64,000 nt of DNA, from contig NZ_CP043869.1 in assembly GCF_008630635.1 (NCBI RefSeq), positions 2,727,160-2,791,159 of the forward strand, in the 5' to 3' direction. Below are positions 45,483 through 55,997 of this stretch, one piece after another. This stretch comes from Neptunomonas concharum. Lineage in GTDB: Bacteria > Pseudomonadota > Gammaproteobacteria > Pseudomonadales > Balneatricaceae. A program made the translations under genes and the position numbers. Under the pieces are notes generated by a model. That model was not told the origin of the DNA. It saw only the letters and a program-made list of their open reading frames with translations, and made no database searches. Position 1 is the first letter of the stretch; every line of letters begins with the position of its first letter.

Positions 45483-47015
45483 TTAAAAGCTAGGTAGCAT
45501 AGATCCAGGCATTAAACTATTGAAATCACCCCGCTGTATTAAACGCTGAGCACGCTCGATATCCGGCGCAAAATATCGGTCTTTATCATAAAAAGTCACC
45601 TCCGCCCTTAATTTGCTATGAGCTTTCTGCAAGGGTACCGATGGCTGAAGTGGTGACCGAAAATCAATACCCTGACAAGCCGCTAATAACTCCACCGCTA
45701 AAATACCGGCGGTATTTTCAGACATATCTCGCAATCTGCGCGCCGCAAAGGTCGCCATAGACACGTGATCTTCCTGATTCGCAGAGGTGGGCAAACTATC
45801 AACCGATGCAGGGTGCGCTAAGGTTTTGTTCTCGGAAGCTAATGCAGCACCGGTTACTTGCGCAATCATAAAACCGGAATTTACGCCGCCGTTATCGACT
45901 AAGAACGGAGGCAGCTTCGACAAACCTGTATCGATTAATAACGCCATACGCCGCTCTGATAGTGCGCCTATCTCAGCAATCGCCAGCGCCAGATTATCTG
46001 CAGCCATAGCAACAGGCTCTGCATGAAAATTCCCCCCAGAGATGATGTCGTTATCATCTGCGAAAACCAACGGATTATCTGAGACTGAGTTCGCCTCCAC
46101 CAGCAACACATCAGCAGCCTGACGGATCTGTTGTAAGCACGCCCCCATCACCTGCGGCTGACAGCGTAATGAGTAGGGGTCTTGTACCTTCTCACACCCT
46201 TGATGAGAATCCCCAATTTCGGAACGCTCCTGCAATAGGTGCCGGTAAGCCATCGCCGCGTCGATCTGAGTCTTGTGTCCTCGAACCTGATGAACACGGT
46301 CATCAAATGGACGACGGCTACCCAATGCTGCTTCTACTGAGAGCGCTCCCGCCACTGTCGCTGCAGCATATAAATCTTCCGCCGAAAATAGCCCTTGCAG
46401 CGCGAAGGCAGTGGATGCCTGAGTACCATTGAGCAGTGCAAGTCCTTCTTTGGGTGCGAGTGTAATAGGTCCCAATCCAGCCACTTTCAAGCCAGCCGCC
46501 CCACTAATACGCTCACCTTTATAGATCACCTCTCCCTCTCCTAACAGGACGGTACTCATATGAGCAAGTGGGGCAAGATCGCCTGAAGCACCAACCGAGC
46601 CTTTCTCAGGAATACAGGGGTAAACTTCCGCATTGATCAGGGTAATAAGCGCCTCTATCACTTCTCGACGAATACCGGAAAAACCTCGCGCAAGTGAGTT
46701 AATTTTAAGCACTATCAGCAAGCGAACCGTCGAAGGTTGCATCGCCTGCCCAACCCCAGCGGCATGGGATAGCACAATACTACGCTGCAATAGTTCAAGA
46801 TCTTCTGTGGATATACGAGTATTCGCTAGCAAACCAAAACCGGTATTGATGCCATAAACGACCCGGTTCTCTTCTATCACTTGGCGAACTGTCGCCGCAC
46901 TTTGCTCAATCGACTCGTAACAGGCAGTATCTAGTGATAACTTTACAGGTTCCAAAAAAACCCGGCGCAGCTGCGCTAATGTCAGTGTCCCGGGGGTTAA
47001 ATTTAATTCGTACAT
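45483..47015 (-). CDS. hutH: Histidine ammonia-lyase HutH
   Basis: 510 residues from the ATG at 47015 (AGGAATAAATCCC precedes it); a longer open frame adds 33 unlikely residues. [17 protein letters not shown] holds the Ala-Ser-Gly triplet at 143-145 that cyclises into the MIO cofactor. YGINTGFG near 54-61 and the C-terminal [14 protein letters not shown] are substrate-site blocks. It deaminates histidine to urocanate, the first step of histidine use. It is the last gene of the hut operon, 22 bp after hutU. Confidence 0.97.
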   Translation of the reverse strand: MYELNLTPGTLTLAQLRRVFLEPVKLSLDTACYESIEQSAATVRQVIEENRVVYGINTGFGLLANTRISTEDLELLQRSIVLSHAAGVGQAMQPSTVRLLIVLKINSLARGFSGIRREVIEALITLINAEVYPCIPEKGSVGASGDLAPLAHMSTVLLGEGEVIYKGERISGAAGLKVAGLGPITLAPKEGLALLNGTQASTAFALQGLFSAEDLYAAATVAGALSVEAALGSRRPFDDRVHQVRGHKTQIDAAMAYRHLLQERSEIGDSHQGCEKVQDPYSLRCQPQVMGACLQQIRQAADVLLVEANSVSDNPLVFADDNDIISGGNFHAEPVAMAADNLALAIAEIGALSERRMALLIDTGLSKLPPFLVDNGGVNSGFMIAQVTGAALASENKTLAHPASVDSLPTSANQEDHVSMATFAARRLRDMSENTAGILAVELLAACQGIDFRSPLQPSVPLQKAHSKLRAEVTFYDKDRYFAPDIERAQRLIQRGDFNSLMPGSMLPSF

Positions 47016-47037
47016 GGGATTTATTCCTGTAAAACCG

Positions 47038-48711
47038 TTATAGATCCAGCAGTGGCAAATCAAGCTGCTGCTCGCGTGCACATTGTTTAGCAATATCGTA
47101 ACCGGCATCAGCATGACGCATCACACCGGTACCTGGGTCATTGCGCAGCACTCGGCTTAAACGCGCATGCGCAGCGTCTGTGCCATCGGCAACAATCACC
47201 ACGCCTGAATGCTGACTAAAGCCCATACCAACGCCACCGCCATGGTGGATTGATACCCAGGTTGCACCCCCTGCGGTGTTCAGCAACGCATTCAGTAATG
47301 GCCAGTCAGATACTGCATCCGAGCCATCCAACATCGCTTCGGTTTCGCGGTTAGGGCTAGCGACCGAGCCCGAATCTAGATGGTCACGCCCAATCACCAC
47401 CGGTGCTTTTAGCTCACCGTTTTTGACCATTTCGTTAAAGGCTAACGCCAAACGCGCACGATCTTTCAGGCCGACCCAGCAGATACGCGCCGGCAACCCC
47501 TGAAACGCGATGCGCTCTTTCGCCATATCCAACCAGTTGTGCAGGTGTGGATTATCCGGAATCAGCTCTTTTACTTTAGCATCGGTTTTGTAGATATCTT
47601 CAGGATCACCCGACAACGCCGCCCAGCGGAATGGGCCAATACCTTCACAGAACAACGGGCGAATGTAAGCTGGCACAAAGCCTGGGAAATCAAATGCGTT
47701 AGCTACGCCCTCTTCCAGTGCCATCTGACGGATGTTGTTGCCATAATCCAGCGTCGCTGCGCCACGGCTTTGCAGTGCCAACATGGCTTGCACCTGCACA
47801 GCCATCGACTGTTTTGCCGCTTTGACCACCGCTGCTTCGTCTTTCGTGCGCATCTGTGCAGCCTGTGCCATGCTCCAGCCCTGTGGCAAATAGCCATTGA
47901 GTGGGTCATGGGCGGAGGTTTGATCAGTCACCACATCAGGCGTTACGCCACGGGTTACCAGATCTGCAAAGACATCAGCAGCATTGCCTAATAAGCCAAC
48001 AGAAATAGCCTGGCCTGCCTGCTTAGCCGCTTCAATCATGGCCAGCGCTTCATCCAGTGACGTTGCTTTTTTATCCACATAACGGGTACGCAGACGGAAA
48101 TCAATGCGGGTTTCATCACATTCAACCGCGATCATCGAAAACCCTGCCATCGTCGCCGCCAGCGGTTGCGCGCCACCCATGCCACCTAAGCCACCGGTAA
48201 GAATCCACTTACCCGATGCATCACCTTCAAAGTGCTGCTTAGCCACGGCCACAAATGTTTCGTAAGTACCCTGCACAATGCCCTGCGAGCCGATATAGAT
48301 CCACGAGCCTGCGGTCATCTGGCCATACATCGCCAAACCTTTTTTATCCAGCTCGTTAAAATGCTCCCAGTTACCCCAATGCGGTACCAAGTTGGAGTTA
48401 GCAATCAATACCCGAGGCGCATCACTGTGCGTTTTAAAGACGCCAACCGGCTTACCTGACTGCACCAACAGTGTTTCATCATCTTCAAGGCGCTGTAACA
48501 CTTCGACAATTTTATCGAAGCACTCCCAGCTGCGTGCGGCGCGACCAATGCCACCGTAAACCACCAGTGCTTGCGGATGCTCGGCAACGTCGGGGTCTAA
48601 GTTGTTCATCAGCATGCGCAAGGCCGCTTCGGTTAACCAACTTTTGCAGCGCAACTGGCTGCCGTGTGGCGCGCGAATCTCACGCGTTGTATCTAGTCGG
48701 GTAAAACTCAT
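47038..48711 (-). CDS. hutU: Urocanate hydratase HutU
   Basis: 557 residues. [28 protein letters not shown] is the N-terminal block, [13 protein letters not shown] is the NAD-binding glycine-rich motif, and [20 protein letters not shown] plus [17 protein letters not shown] complete the active site. It converts urocanate to imidazolonepropionate using bound NAD. GGAG lies 5 bases before the ATG. It is 54 bp after hutG. Confidence 0.97.
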   Translation of the reverse strand: MSFTRLDTTREIRAPHGSQLRCKSWLTEAALRMLMNNLDPDVAEHPQALVVYGGIGRAARSWECFDKIVEVLQRLEDDETLLVQSGKPVGVFKTHSDAPRVLIANSNLVPHWGNWEHFNELDKKGLAMYGQMTAGSWIYIGSQGIVQGTYETFVAVAKQHFEGDASGKWILTGGLGGMGGAQPLAATMAGFSMIAVECDETRIDFRLRTRYVDKKATSLDEALAMIEAAKQAGQAISVGLLGNAADVFADLVTRGVTPDVVTDQTSAHDPLNGYLPQGWSMAQAAQMRTKDEAAVVKAAKQSMAVQVQAMLALQSRGAATLDYGNNIRQMALEEGVANAFDFPGFVPAYIRPLFCEGIGPFRWAALSGDPEDIYKTDAKVKELIPDNPHLHNWLDMAKERIAFQGLPARICWVGLKDRARLALAFNEMVKNGELKAPVVIGRDHLDSGSVASPNRETEAMLDGSDAVSDWPLLNALLNTAGGATWVSIHHGGGVGMGFSQHSGVVIVADGTDAAHARLSRVLRNDPGTGVMRHADAGYDIAKQCAREQQLDLPLLDL

Positions 48712-48765
48712 GGCTACTCCTCTTATTATGTTCGTTTGCCAACATCACAGCAGGTGATGCAGGCG

Positions 48766-49707
48766 TTAACGCGCAATCAGCCCCAGCAAACGGGCGGCTA
48801 CCCGTGCGGTATGCTGATCAATGTCTTTTTCTGGGTTTAGTTCGGCGATATCCACCAGCTTGATTTTGCCAGTGGCTTTGATGTCGGCGATCAATGGTTC
48901 GATCACCTCTAACGACACCCCCCGGGCAGCGGGTGCACTCACACCCGGTGCTACCGCTGCGGGTAATACATCCAGATCAATGGTGAGATACAACCAATCG
49001 CACTCGGCCATAAAGGCGGCTAACTGCTGACGGATTTCGGCCAGTTGCAGAATGCCCATCGCTTCATCGCTGCGATAAGTCACGCCTAACCGGTCAGCGC
49101 GATTGAATAACGCCTGCGTATTGGCACTTTGCGCCACTCCTAAACAGGCATAGTGAAAGGCGCTCCCCTGCTCGGCACAGCGATCAGCAATCTGTTTAAA
49201 CGGCGTGCCTGAGCTACCTTGTTCGTCATACGCGCGCAGATCAAAGTGCGCATCAAAGTTAATAATGCCCACTACCGGCGGTATCGTTTGTGTTTGCGCA
49301 AACTGATTCAGCCCTTGCCAGCTTCCCCAAGCCACTTCATGGCCGCCCCCTAACACCAACGGCAATTGCCCTTGCTTGAGCAGATGTTTAATGCAATCGC
49401 CCAGTTGCTGTTGTGCACTTTCAAGGTCGCAGTCATCACACGCGATATCTCCAGCATCATACAGCGGCGTTTTCAGGTGCCAGGCATGGTTGGCTAACAT
49501 CCTGCGAATCGCATCAGGCCCTAATCGCGCTCCGGGGCGCCCATGATTTCGGATAACCCCCTGATCACAGGGAAAGCCCAATAAGCTCACGCCAGAGGAT
49601 GCCCCTTCCTGCCACGGCTTAATGTGTTGATGCCAGCGCGTACCCTGCTCACCTTCCAGATGATCTTCACGGCCACACCATAACTGCATATTGGGCGCTT
49701 TAAACAT
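48766..49707 (-). CDS. hutG: Formimidoylglutamase HutG (arginase family)
   Basis: 313 residues from the ATG at 49707, which has a strong GGAGGT box 5-6 bases upstream; a start at 49722 is possible. The di-manganese site is visible: LVLGGGHEVAWGSW, INFDAHFDLR and YLTIDLDVLPA. It hydrolyses formimidoylglutamate to glutamate and formamide. The start overlaps the end of hutI by 8 bp. The presence of HutG rather than a HutF/formylase pair shows the one-step branch of the pathway. Confidence 0.94.
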   Translation of the reverse strand: MFKAPNMQLWCGREDHLEGEQGTRWHQHIKPWQEGASSGVSLLGFPCDQGVIRNHGRPGARLGPDAIRRMLANHAWHLKTPLYDAGDIACDDCDLESAQQQLGDCIKHLLKQGQLPLVLGGGHEVAWGSWQGLNQFAQTQTIPPVVGIINFDAHFDLRAYDEQGSSGTPFKQIADRCAEQGSAFHYACLGVAQSANTQALFNRADRLGVTYRSDEAMGILQLAEIRQQLAAFMAECDWLYLTIDLDVLPAAVAPGVSAPAARGVSLEVIEPLIADIKATGKIKLVDIAELNPEKDIDQHTARVAARLLGLIAR

Positions 49708-50926
49708 GATGCACCTCCCCATTAAAAATACGTTGTTTCAGGCAAGATACGCCTTGTTGGTAGGCAAGCTCGGCAGGGTGCTGAATATCCCACAGCACCA
49801 TATCCGCACGCTGGCCGACCGCCAGTAAACCGCGATCAGCAGCACAACCCAGCGCCTGAGCGGCATGGCAGGTTACACCGGCTAAGGCCTCTTCTGGCGT
49901 TAGTCGGAATAACGTGCATGCCATACCCATCATCCAGCGCAAGGATGCCAAAGGTGAGGTGCCCGGGTTAAAGTCGGTGGCCACTGCCATTGGAATGCCC
50001 GCCGCGCGCAGTGCTTCAATGGGCGGTAGGCGAGTTTCGCGCAGAAAATAGAATGCTCCCGGTAGCAGAACAGCCACCGTGTGGTTATCCACGAGAGGCT
50101 GTAGCTGTGTTGCATCCAGATATTCCAGATGATCCACCGACAGCGCGCCCATACTGGCCGCCAGCTGTGAGCCTTTCAGATCTGATAGTTGCTCTGTATG
50201 GCCTTTTATGGCCAGCCCGTGGGCTTTAGCGGCGCTAAAAACAGCTTCGCACTGCGCAGGAGTAAAACCAATGCCTTCACAAAACACATCAACCGCACGG
50301 GTGAGTTGCTGCTCTGCTGCTTGTGGAATCATCTCCTCACACACGAGTGCGATATAAGCATCGGGGTTATCTTTATATTCAGACGGCAGTGCGTGGGCAC
50401 CCAAGAGAGTTGGCTCGATATTAACCGCAAACACTTCACCTAAACGGCGCGCCACCCGCAATAGCTTGTGTTCATCCGCAACGCTTAAGCCATAGCCCGA
50501 CTTCACTTCGACCGTGGTTACCCCTTCACGCATCAAGGCCTGAAGGCGCGGCACCGCCAAATCAAACAGTTGCTGCTCAGATGCCTCCCGCGTTGCCCGC
50601 ACAGTAGCCATAATGCCGCCACCCTGCTTAGCAATCTGCTCATAGGGCACACCTTGTAAGCGCTGTTCAAACTCGGTGGCGCGGTTACCGGCAAACACCA
50701 AATGGGTATGGCAATCGATTAAACCGGGCGTCAGCCAACCGCCCTTACCTGCCAAGGCTTCTGGGCGGCCAATAAATTCTTGCAACGCACTCATTGGCTC
50801 AATCGCGCTGATGCGGCCATCTTTAACGGCCACGGCACGGTCTTGCTGCACGGCATAGCGCCCTTGCTGCATGGTTGCCAGATTTACATTCAGCCAGTAA
50901 CGGTCTGCGTCGATAAAAGCCTGCAT
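49700..50926 (-). CDS. hutI: Imidazolonepropionase HutI
   Basis: 408 residues from the ATG at 50926; a TTG at 50938 would add four residues. Amidohydrolase metal site: LIDCHTHLVFAG near 71-82, ALAIKGHTEQLSD near 240 and MAVATDFNPGTSP near 310. It opens the imidazolone ring to formimidoylglutamate. It is the first structural gene of hutIGUH, and its start codon touches one of two tandem operator-like palindromes. No clear Shine-Dalgarno box is seen. Confidence 0.96.
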   Translation of the reverse strand: MQAFIDADRYWLNVNLATMQQGRYAVQQDRAVAVKDGRISAIEPMSALQEFIGRPEALAGKGGWLTPGLIDCHTHLVFAGNRATEFEQRLQGVPYEQIAKQGGGIMATVRATREASEQQLFDLAVPRLQALMREGVTTVEVKSGYGLSVADEHKLLRVARRLGEVFAVNIEPTLLGAHALPSEYKDNPDAYIALVCEEMIPQAAEQQLTRAVDVFCEGIGFTPAQCEAVFSAAKAHGLAIKGHTEQLSDLKGSQLAASMGALSVDHLEYLDATQLQPLVDNHTVAVLLPGAFYFLRETRLPPIEALRAAGIPMAVATDFNPGTSPLASLRWMMGMACTLFRLTPEEALAGVTCHAAQALGCAADRGLLAVGQRADMVLWDIQHPAELAYQQGVSCLKQRIFNGEVHHV

Positions 50927-50960
50927 TTGTATACTCAAATATTTATTTGTATATACAAAT
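50925..50960 (-). promoter_or_regulatory. Tandem HutC operator-like palindromes before hutI
   Basis: ATTTGTATATACAAAT at 50945-50960 is a perfect 16-bp palindrome. ATTTGTATACTCAAAT at 50925-50940 is an imperfect copy. Their starts are exactly 20 bp apart, about two helical turns, so two repressor dimers could sit on one face. The TGTATATACA core matches known HutC sites in Pseudomonas and enteric bacteria as I recall them. Confidence 0.8.
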
Positions 50961-50984
50961 ATAACAGATAAACGAATGGGTCAA
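50958..50984 (-). promoter_or_regulatory. Candidate hutIGUH promoter
   Basis: On the minus strand TTGACC (50984-50979) and TATATT (50963-50958) are 15 bases apart. The -10 box overlaps the first operator, which would allow repression by HutC. The spacing is short, so this is tentative. Confidence 0.45.
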
Positions 50985-51032
50985 GCGATCCCGTTAGAAA
51001 AGCTTGGTTCAAAAAGGTGTGTTATTGGTTTC

Positions 51033-51740
51033 TCAAAGGTGTATTTGCGAGCGCAGCTTATAGCGTTTTCCGGGGTGAATCAGCTGTGCATAGCTAATGA
51101 GGTGCCGCGCTGACCAAGTTCTTCGCAATAGAAGCAAACAAGGCTCGGTTGTATTGATTTTCAAGAGATTAGCGGTATCAGGCGTTGGCAAAATTGCTTC
51201 GACAACGTGCTCGATATCGGTTAAAGGGCAGTTTTTACTCAGGTACTCATTGGGTGTGGCGCGGGTAAAGTCCTGCGCCAAGTATTCAGGTGCCCACTCA
51301 GGGTTCACATAACGCTCTTCAAGCTGGATAGGTTGCTCATTCTCAAAGTGCAGCACCCGCGAGTGAAACACCTCGCTGCCTACTCGAACACCTAATTGCA
51401 CCGCCACCGACTCACTGGCCGCAATCGCTTCTAAACAAAGCACTTCGCTATGAAAGACGTGGCCTCGCAGCTTCACTTCATCGGCAATGTTGTTGATCGT
51501 TTGCAGCGGGGATTCTGCTTTCAGATCCGTTACGTACGTGCCTTGCCCCGCCGTGCGAATCAGCAAACCCACCTGCACCAGATCGCGAATCGCTTTATTC
51601 ACCGTCATACGGCTGACAGAAAACAGGTCTGCCAGCGCATGTTCAGTCGGAATCTGGCTGTGAGGTGGGTAAACCCCTTGGTCTATCGCATCAACAATGT
51701 GCTGTTTGATCTGCTGATAACGCGGCTGTTTGGCGTTCAA
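51033..51740 (-). CDS. hutC: HutC repressor (GntR family, UTRA domain)
   Basis: 235 residues. A GntR winged helix at about 5-70 (IPTEHALADLFSVSRMTVNKAIRDLVQVGLLIRTAGQGTYV) is followed by a UTRA ligand domain. HutC represses hut genes and is released by urocanate. It lies between hutI and the glutathionylspermidine gene, 33 bp after the latter, with no operator visible in front of it. That suggests co-transcription with the upstream gene rather than simple autoregulation. Confidence 0.92.
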   Translation of the reverse strand: MNAKQPRYQQIKQHIVDAIDQGVYPPHSQIPTEHALADLFSVSRMTVNKAIRDLVQVGLLIRTAGQGTYVTDLKAESPLQTINNIADEVKLRGHVFHSEVLCLEAIAASESVAVQLGVRVGSEVFHSRVLHFENEQPIQLEERYVNPEWAPEYLAQDFTRATPNEYLSKNCPLTDIEHVVEAILPTPDTANLLKINTTEPCLLLLRRTWSARHLISYAQLIHPGKRYKLRSQIHL

Positions 51741-51773
51741 AACATACTTCCATCCACAACAAGGCCTGCATTA

Positions 51774-53669
51774 TTACTGATGCAGGCGCTTATCGTCCAC
51801 TACCCGCAGTGCAATCAAATCACTGTCTTTGGTGATAACCAGCCCAGAATCAACCCGCATACAGCTGCCGGCAAAATGCCCAGCTGTAGAGAAGGTGCAC
51901 ACCTGCGCTCGATATCCCGACACATCAGGAAGCTTCCATAACGCCTGATAAATCTGATCCTGCGCGGCAAACTGCCCGTGAGTTTCTTCCATCAGGTTGG
52001 ATTCGCGGTCATACAGGCTGATGTTGGCACCACAACGCCCTACAATCGGCTTACTCACATAGCCGGCTTTTTGCAGTGCGGGGGTCAGTTCAAAATGACT
52101 TTCCAGCAAATAAGGATGGTCAGGAAACAGCATCCATAACACGGGTAAAATAGCTTTATTGCTGGGAATTAACGTCCAAAGAGGCTCGTACACCATCACG
52201 CCTGGGCGCAGCAATACATCCACCAACCGAGGCGTTTCACTACGTACCTGCTCGGTACTGTACGTTGCTAATCGGCGTTCATCATCGGCACACTCATCAC
52301 GGATCTGATCCAGTGCGGTTTCCCACGCCCAAGTTTTCCAGACCCAGCAGATTTTATCGCCAACGGCATCAACGACATTGCCCTCGCTATCCCACGCCAA
52401 CCCTTTCACACCGGTAATCACTTTGCAGGGAATACCTGCGCTTTCGATGGCCTTTTTCATAAAGAGCGCGTGGTAGCTTTCTTCAAGATCGGTGTCTTGC
52501 ATGATATGCAATACATCGTTCACATCACTGTGCTGCCACGCCGTGACTAGCTCTTCGATCAGCTCTTCTGCTGAGCCTTCACCCTCAGTGCAATGGCGGT
52601 ATTCGGCCCATTTATCCTGCACTAAGCCGGCTTCCATGTAACAAGAGGCAGAGTCACAGTTATACTCATATACCTTGATACCTTTTGCAGACATAGCAAA
52701 GTCAAAGCGTCCGGTAATCATCTGATTACGACGGTTATCCCACGATTGACGGATACGCGGCCACAATGCAGAAGGGATATTAAACTTGGCCAGTAAGGCT
52801 TCATCCTGCAACACATAATCGGTGGCATGCATAAACAGCGCATGCAACTCGTTGGTGGCGCGTTTTAACTCGCGCTGCGCGGTTTCTGATAGCACCATAT
52901 AACGGTTACGGTCAGCCTCCTGACTACTTAGCTTATGGCCTTTCATCATCGCCACGTACGCTTCTTCATCAGGGTTTGCCACATTCAGCCAACTACGGGC
53001 AGGCTCGGTTGGCTCGGGTAGCTCTCGCAACGCAATATCAAACAACGCTGGGTCGACAGGCACAATTTTTTCGGCATGCAGATCATCTTCAGTCTGCATT
53101 ACCCAGCCTAGAATGGTTGCATCACCATATGAGCAGCGCAACCAATAGCCGCCATCGTCGGTTACTTTGGCTGGTATCGCGCGTGAAAAGCCCAGCCCTT
53201 GTGGCCATACTTCATGGGTAACGTTCTGCTCCACTAAGCACAAACGGTCGGGGTGAACTTCGGTGACGATCGCAACATGGCCAGTGATTTCAAACTCGCC
53301 ACCTTCGCTCCAGATCAACATCGCACCCGGCTCAGGATGGCGTTGCGAGCCATTGCGGAACGACTTTAACGGCAAGCGCGTGTTATCTTGCACAACGCGG
53401 ACATTCTGCAACCGGAAAATATCGTAGGCCATCGCCACATCATCAAAGATGTAGCCGTGGTTGATATACAACCAACGGCGGGCAAACTCGACACACTGCC
53501 ACTTATAACCCATAAAAATGCCATCCACATAACTGCGGTAGGCATGTCGATTAGGCAACTCGTTATCATCGGCTGATGCATAATCGGAAGAAAACACCGG
53601 CACATCGCCAGGTGCGACACCTAACAGCGTACCAAAGGGTGCGGCTTTAGGTTTTTGTTTAGGTTGCAT
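51774..53669 (-). CDS. gss: Bifunctional glutathionylspermidine amidase/synthetase
   Basis: 631 residues from the ATG at 53669 (AGGA upstream; a TTG at 53678 is the alternative). Residues 1-200 are a CHAP-type amidase with the nucleophile Cys at 59 (KWQCVEFARRW) and the His in TGHVAIVTEVH, matching E. coli Gss numbering. Residues about 205-631 are the ATP-grasp synthetase, with FDFAMSAKGIKVYEYNCDSASC and VYEPLWTLIPSNKAILPVLW. It joins glutathione to spermidine and can reverse it. Its place directly before hutC is unusual. Confidence 0.94.
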   Translation of the reverse strand: MQPKQKPKAAPFGTLLGVAPGDVPVFSSDYASADDNELPNRHAYRSYVDGIFMGYKWQCVEFARRWLYINHGYIFDDVAMAYDIFRLQNVRVVQDNTRLPLKSFRNGSQRHPEPGAMLIWSEGGEFEITGHVAIVTEVHPDRLCLVEQNVTHEVWPQGLGFSRAIPAKVTDDGGYWLRCSYGDATILGWVMQTEDDLHAEKIVPVDPALFDIALRELPEPTEPARSWLNVANPDEEAYVAMMKGHKLSSQEADRNRYMVLSETAQRELKRATNELHALFMHATDYVLQDEALLAKFNIPSALWPRIRQSWDNRRNQMITGRFDFAMSAKGIKVYEYNCDSASCYMEAGLVQDKWAEYRHCTEGEGSAEELIEELVTAWQHSDVNDVLHIMQDTDLEESYHALFMKKAIESAGIPCKVITGVKGLAWDSEGNVVDAVGDKICWVWKTWAWETALDQIRDECADDERRLATYSTEQVRSETPRLVDVLLRPGVMVYEPLWTLIPSNKAILPVLWMLFPDHPYLLESHFELTPALQKAGYVSKPIVGRCGANISLYDRESNLMEETHGQFAAQDQIYQALWKLPDVSGYRAQVCTFSTAGHFAGSCMRVDSGLVITKDSDLIALRVVDDKRLHQ

Positions 53670-53849
53670 GGGGTTCAATCCTGATCGGATACAGTGACAA
53701 ACGAAGGCTTGCCAGACGAGCTGTTCATATCACAAAGCATATAATTGGCAGGGCGCGCATGCAAGACACTCATCACTGACTACAGTAATAGTGCCCGCGC
53801 AATAGAGAGCCGCTAGATAATCTCTGCAGCTCTTCTATTGACAATTTTA

Positions 53850-55136
53850 CTAGCGAGCGTGATCGATCAGATCTTCCACAACCTCTTGCTCTTCGTGAAG
53901 ATCATCAGATTCAGGAGACTCTTTTGGCAAAATCAAGTTCAGTACAATGGCAACTAAACCACACAGACTGATACCCTGCAGACTAAAGTCATTACCACCT
54001 ACAACCATTCCACCGATTCCAAAAACCAAAACCGTGGCCACGATAATCAGGTTCCTCTGTTGCGCCATATCCACTTTGGCTTTGATCAGCGTATTCAAAC
54101 CCACTGCAGCAATGGAGCCAAACAACAAAATAAGAATGCCGCCCATGACCGGTGTAGGAATTGTTTGCAATGCAGCTCCAAACTTAGCAACCAAGGCCAT
54201 CAGAATCGCAAAAATAGCTGCCCAGATCATGATTGCAGGATTAAATGACCTCGTTAGCATGACGGCACCGGTAACTTCAGAATAGGTTGTATTAGGCGGG
54301 CCACCTAATAACGCAGCTGCTGATGTCGCTACACCATCACCAAAGATCGTACGATGCAAACCAGGCTTTTTCACATAATCTTTACCGGTCACATTGCTGA
54401 TCGCCAAGATATCTCCAACATGCTCAATAGCCGGAGCTATCGCAACAGGCACCATAAAAAGGATGGTCTGCCAGTTAAAGGTTGGTAACGTAAAGTTTGG
54501 GATAGCAAAAACGGGGGCCGCAGAAATTGCATCATAACTGACCATACCCATAACATTCGCTGTGATATAACCGGCCAATACACCAAAGAGGATAGGTATA
54601 AGGCGAAAGATACCTTTAGCTAAAGAGGCAGCCAGCAAAGTGGTCAGGAGCGAAATCATCGAAACAATCATGGCATCCTGATAAGGGAATAATTCAGCAG
54701 CACCATCACCCGTTTTACCCATCGCTAAATTAACTGCAACGGGCGCTAAACCCAAGCCAATCACCATGATGACAGGGCCCGTCACAACGGGAGGCATTAA
54801 ACGATGTAGAAACCCCACACCTCTAAGCTTAACCATCGCTCCGAGGATCATGTAAACAACACCCGCAGCAAACAAACCACCTAAAGTATCCGACATCCCC
54901 CATGTTTGAACGCTGTAAAGAATCGGGGCGATAAACGCAAATGACGACGCCAAAAAGATGGGCACCATCCGCTTTGTCACAAATTGAAAAAGTAGCGTAC
55001 CTACACCGGCGGTAAACAAGGCCACACTGGGATCCATACCCGTTAACAGTGGCATTAATACCAGCGCACCAAACGCCACGAACAACATCTGGGAACCGGC
55101 TAAAGCACTTTTCCAGACAGACTCGTTTGAATTCAT
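53850..55136 (-). CDS. uraA: Uracil permease UraA (NAT/NCS2 family)
   Basis: 428 residues, about fourteen membrane segments. QMLFVAFGALVLMPLLTGMDPSVALFTAGVGTL opens the protein, and VAIAPAIEHVGDILAISNVTGKD plus GGPPNTTYSEVTGAVMLTRSFN are NCS2 signatures, with the Glu of PAIEHVGD a substrate-binding residue in UraA. The C-terminus is acidic. It follows upp by 30 bp, forming the usual upp-uraA salvage operon. The 180-base gap downstream holds no visible gene or terminator. Confidence 0.94.
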   Translation of the reverse strand: MNSNESVWKSALAGSQMLFVAFGALVLMPLLTGMDPSVALFTAGVGTLLFQFVTKRMVPIFLASSFAFIAPILYSVQTWGMSDTLGGLFAAGVVYMILGAMVKLRGVGFLHRLMPPVVTGPVIMVIGLGLAPVAVNLAMGKTGDGAAELFPYQDAMIVSMISLLTTLLAASLAKGIFRLIPILFGVLAGYITANVMGMVSYDAISAAPVFAIPNFTLPTFNWQTILFMVPVAIAPAIEHVGDILAISNVTGKDYVKKPGLHRTIFGDGVATSAAALLGGPPNTTYSEVTGAVMLTRSFNPAIMIWAAIFAILMALVAKFGAALQTIPTPVMGGILILLFGSIAAVGLNTLIKAKVDMAQQRNLIIVATVLVFGIGGMVVGGNDFSLQGISLCGLVAIVLNLILPKESPESDDLHEEQEVVEDLIDHAR

Positions 55137-55166
55137 CTTTATTCCAGCCTTATGAATGATTATGCA

Positions 55167-55793
55167 CTATTTTGTACCAAAGATTTTATCGCCAGCATCA
55201 CCCAAACCTGGAATGATGTAACCATCTTCGTTCAGATGACTATCGATAGATGCAGTGAAAATATCCACATCCGGGTGGGCAGCGACCACCTTCGCGATAC
55301 CCTCAGGAGCAGCAACCAAGACCAAGGCACGAATGCTAGTACAGCCTGCTTTTTTCAGCATATCGATAGTGGCTATCATAGAGCCACCCGTCGCAAGCAT
55401 AGGGTCAACAATCAGCGCCATGCGCTCCTCAATGTCATGTGCCAGCTTCTCAAAATAAGGAACTGGCTCTAGAGTCTCTTCATCACGGTATAGGCCAACC
55501 ACGCTGATTTTTGCGCTCGGCACCAAATCCAGTACGCCATCCAACATCCCAATACCAGCGCGTAAAATGGGCACTACCGTAAACTTTTTCCCCTTGATCT
55601 GTTCTGCCTGAATCGGGCCACACCACCCCTCAACCTCATAAGTTTCAAGTTCAAGGTCTTTGGTGGCTTCGTACGTAAGTAGAGCGCCAACTTCTGCAGC
55701 CAACTGCCGAAACCCTCGTGTGCTTTTCGATGACGACCGCATCAAACCCAGCTTATGCCTTACCAGTGGGTGTTTAATCTCTTGTACGCTCAT
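55167..55793 (-). CDS. upp: Uracil phosphoribosyltransferase Upp
   Basis: 208 residues. [12 protein letters not shown] at the start, [15 protein letters not shown], and the PRPP loop [20 protein letters not shown] near 131-150 identify it. Near the end [18 protein letters not shown] is the uracil-binding tail. It makes UMP from uracil and PRPP. It is the first gene of upp-uraA and diverges from hpt over 204 bp, which carry no gene I can see. Confidence 0.97.
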   Translation of the reverse strand: MSVQEIKHPLVRHKLGLMRSSSKSTRGFRQLAAEVGALLTYEATKDLELETYEVEGWCGPIQAEQIKGKKFTVVPILRAGIGMLDGVLDLVPSAKISVVGLYRDEETLEPVPYFEKLAHDIEERMALIVDPMLATGGSMIATIDMLKKAGCTSIRALVLVAAPEGIAKVVAAHPDVDIFTASIDSHLNEDGYIIPGLGDAGDKIFGTK

Positions 55794-55997
55794 GCTTTAT
55801 TCCTAATCTTTGATGCCTTTCCCGACACGCACTCAATTCATAATCCATAGGTCGAAAGAGTAGCGAAACCTGACTCTGATGTCATGATTTGTTATCAATA
55901 ACTTGCCCTTTTCTGCCCTGATACAGTATCGTTTCTACACAATCTTCAGCGTTTTCTTATTCAGGCTCACAGATGAGCACAATCAAGCGATTAATTT

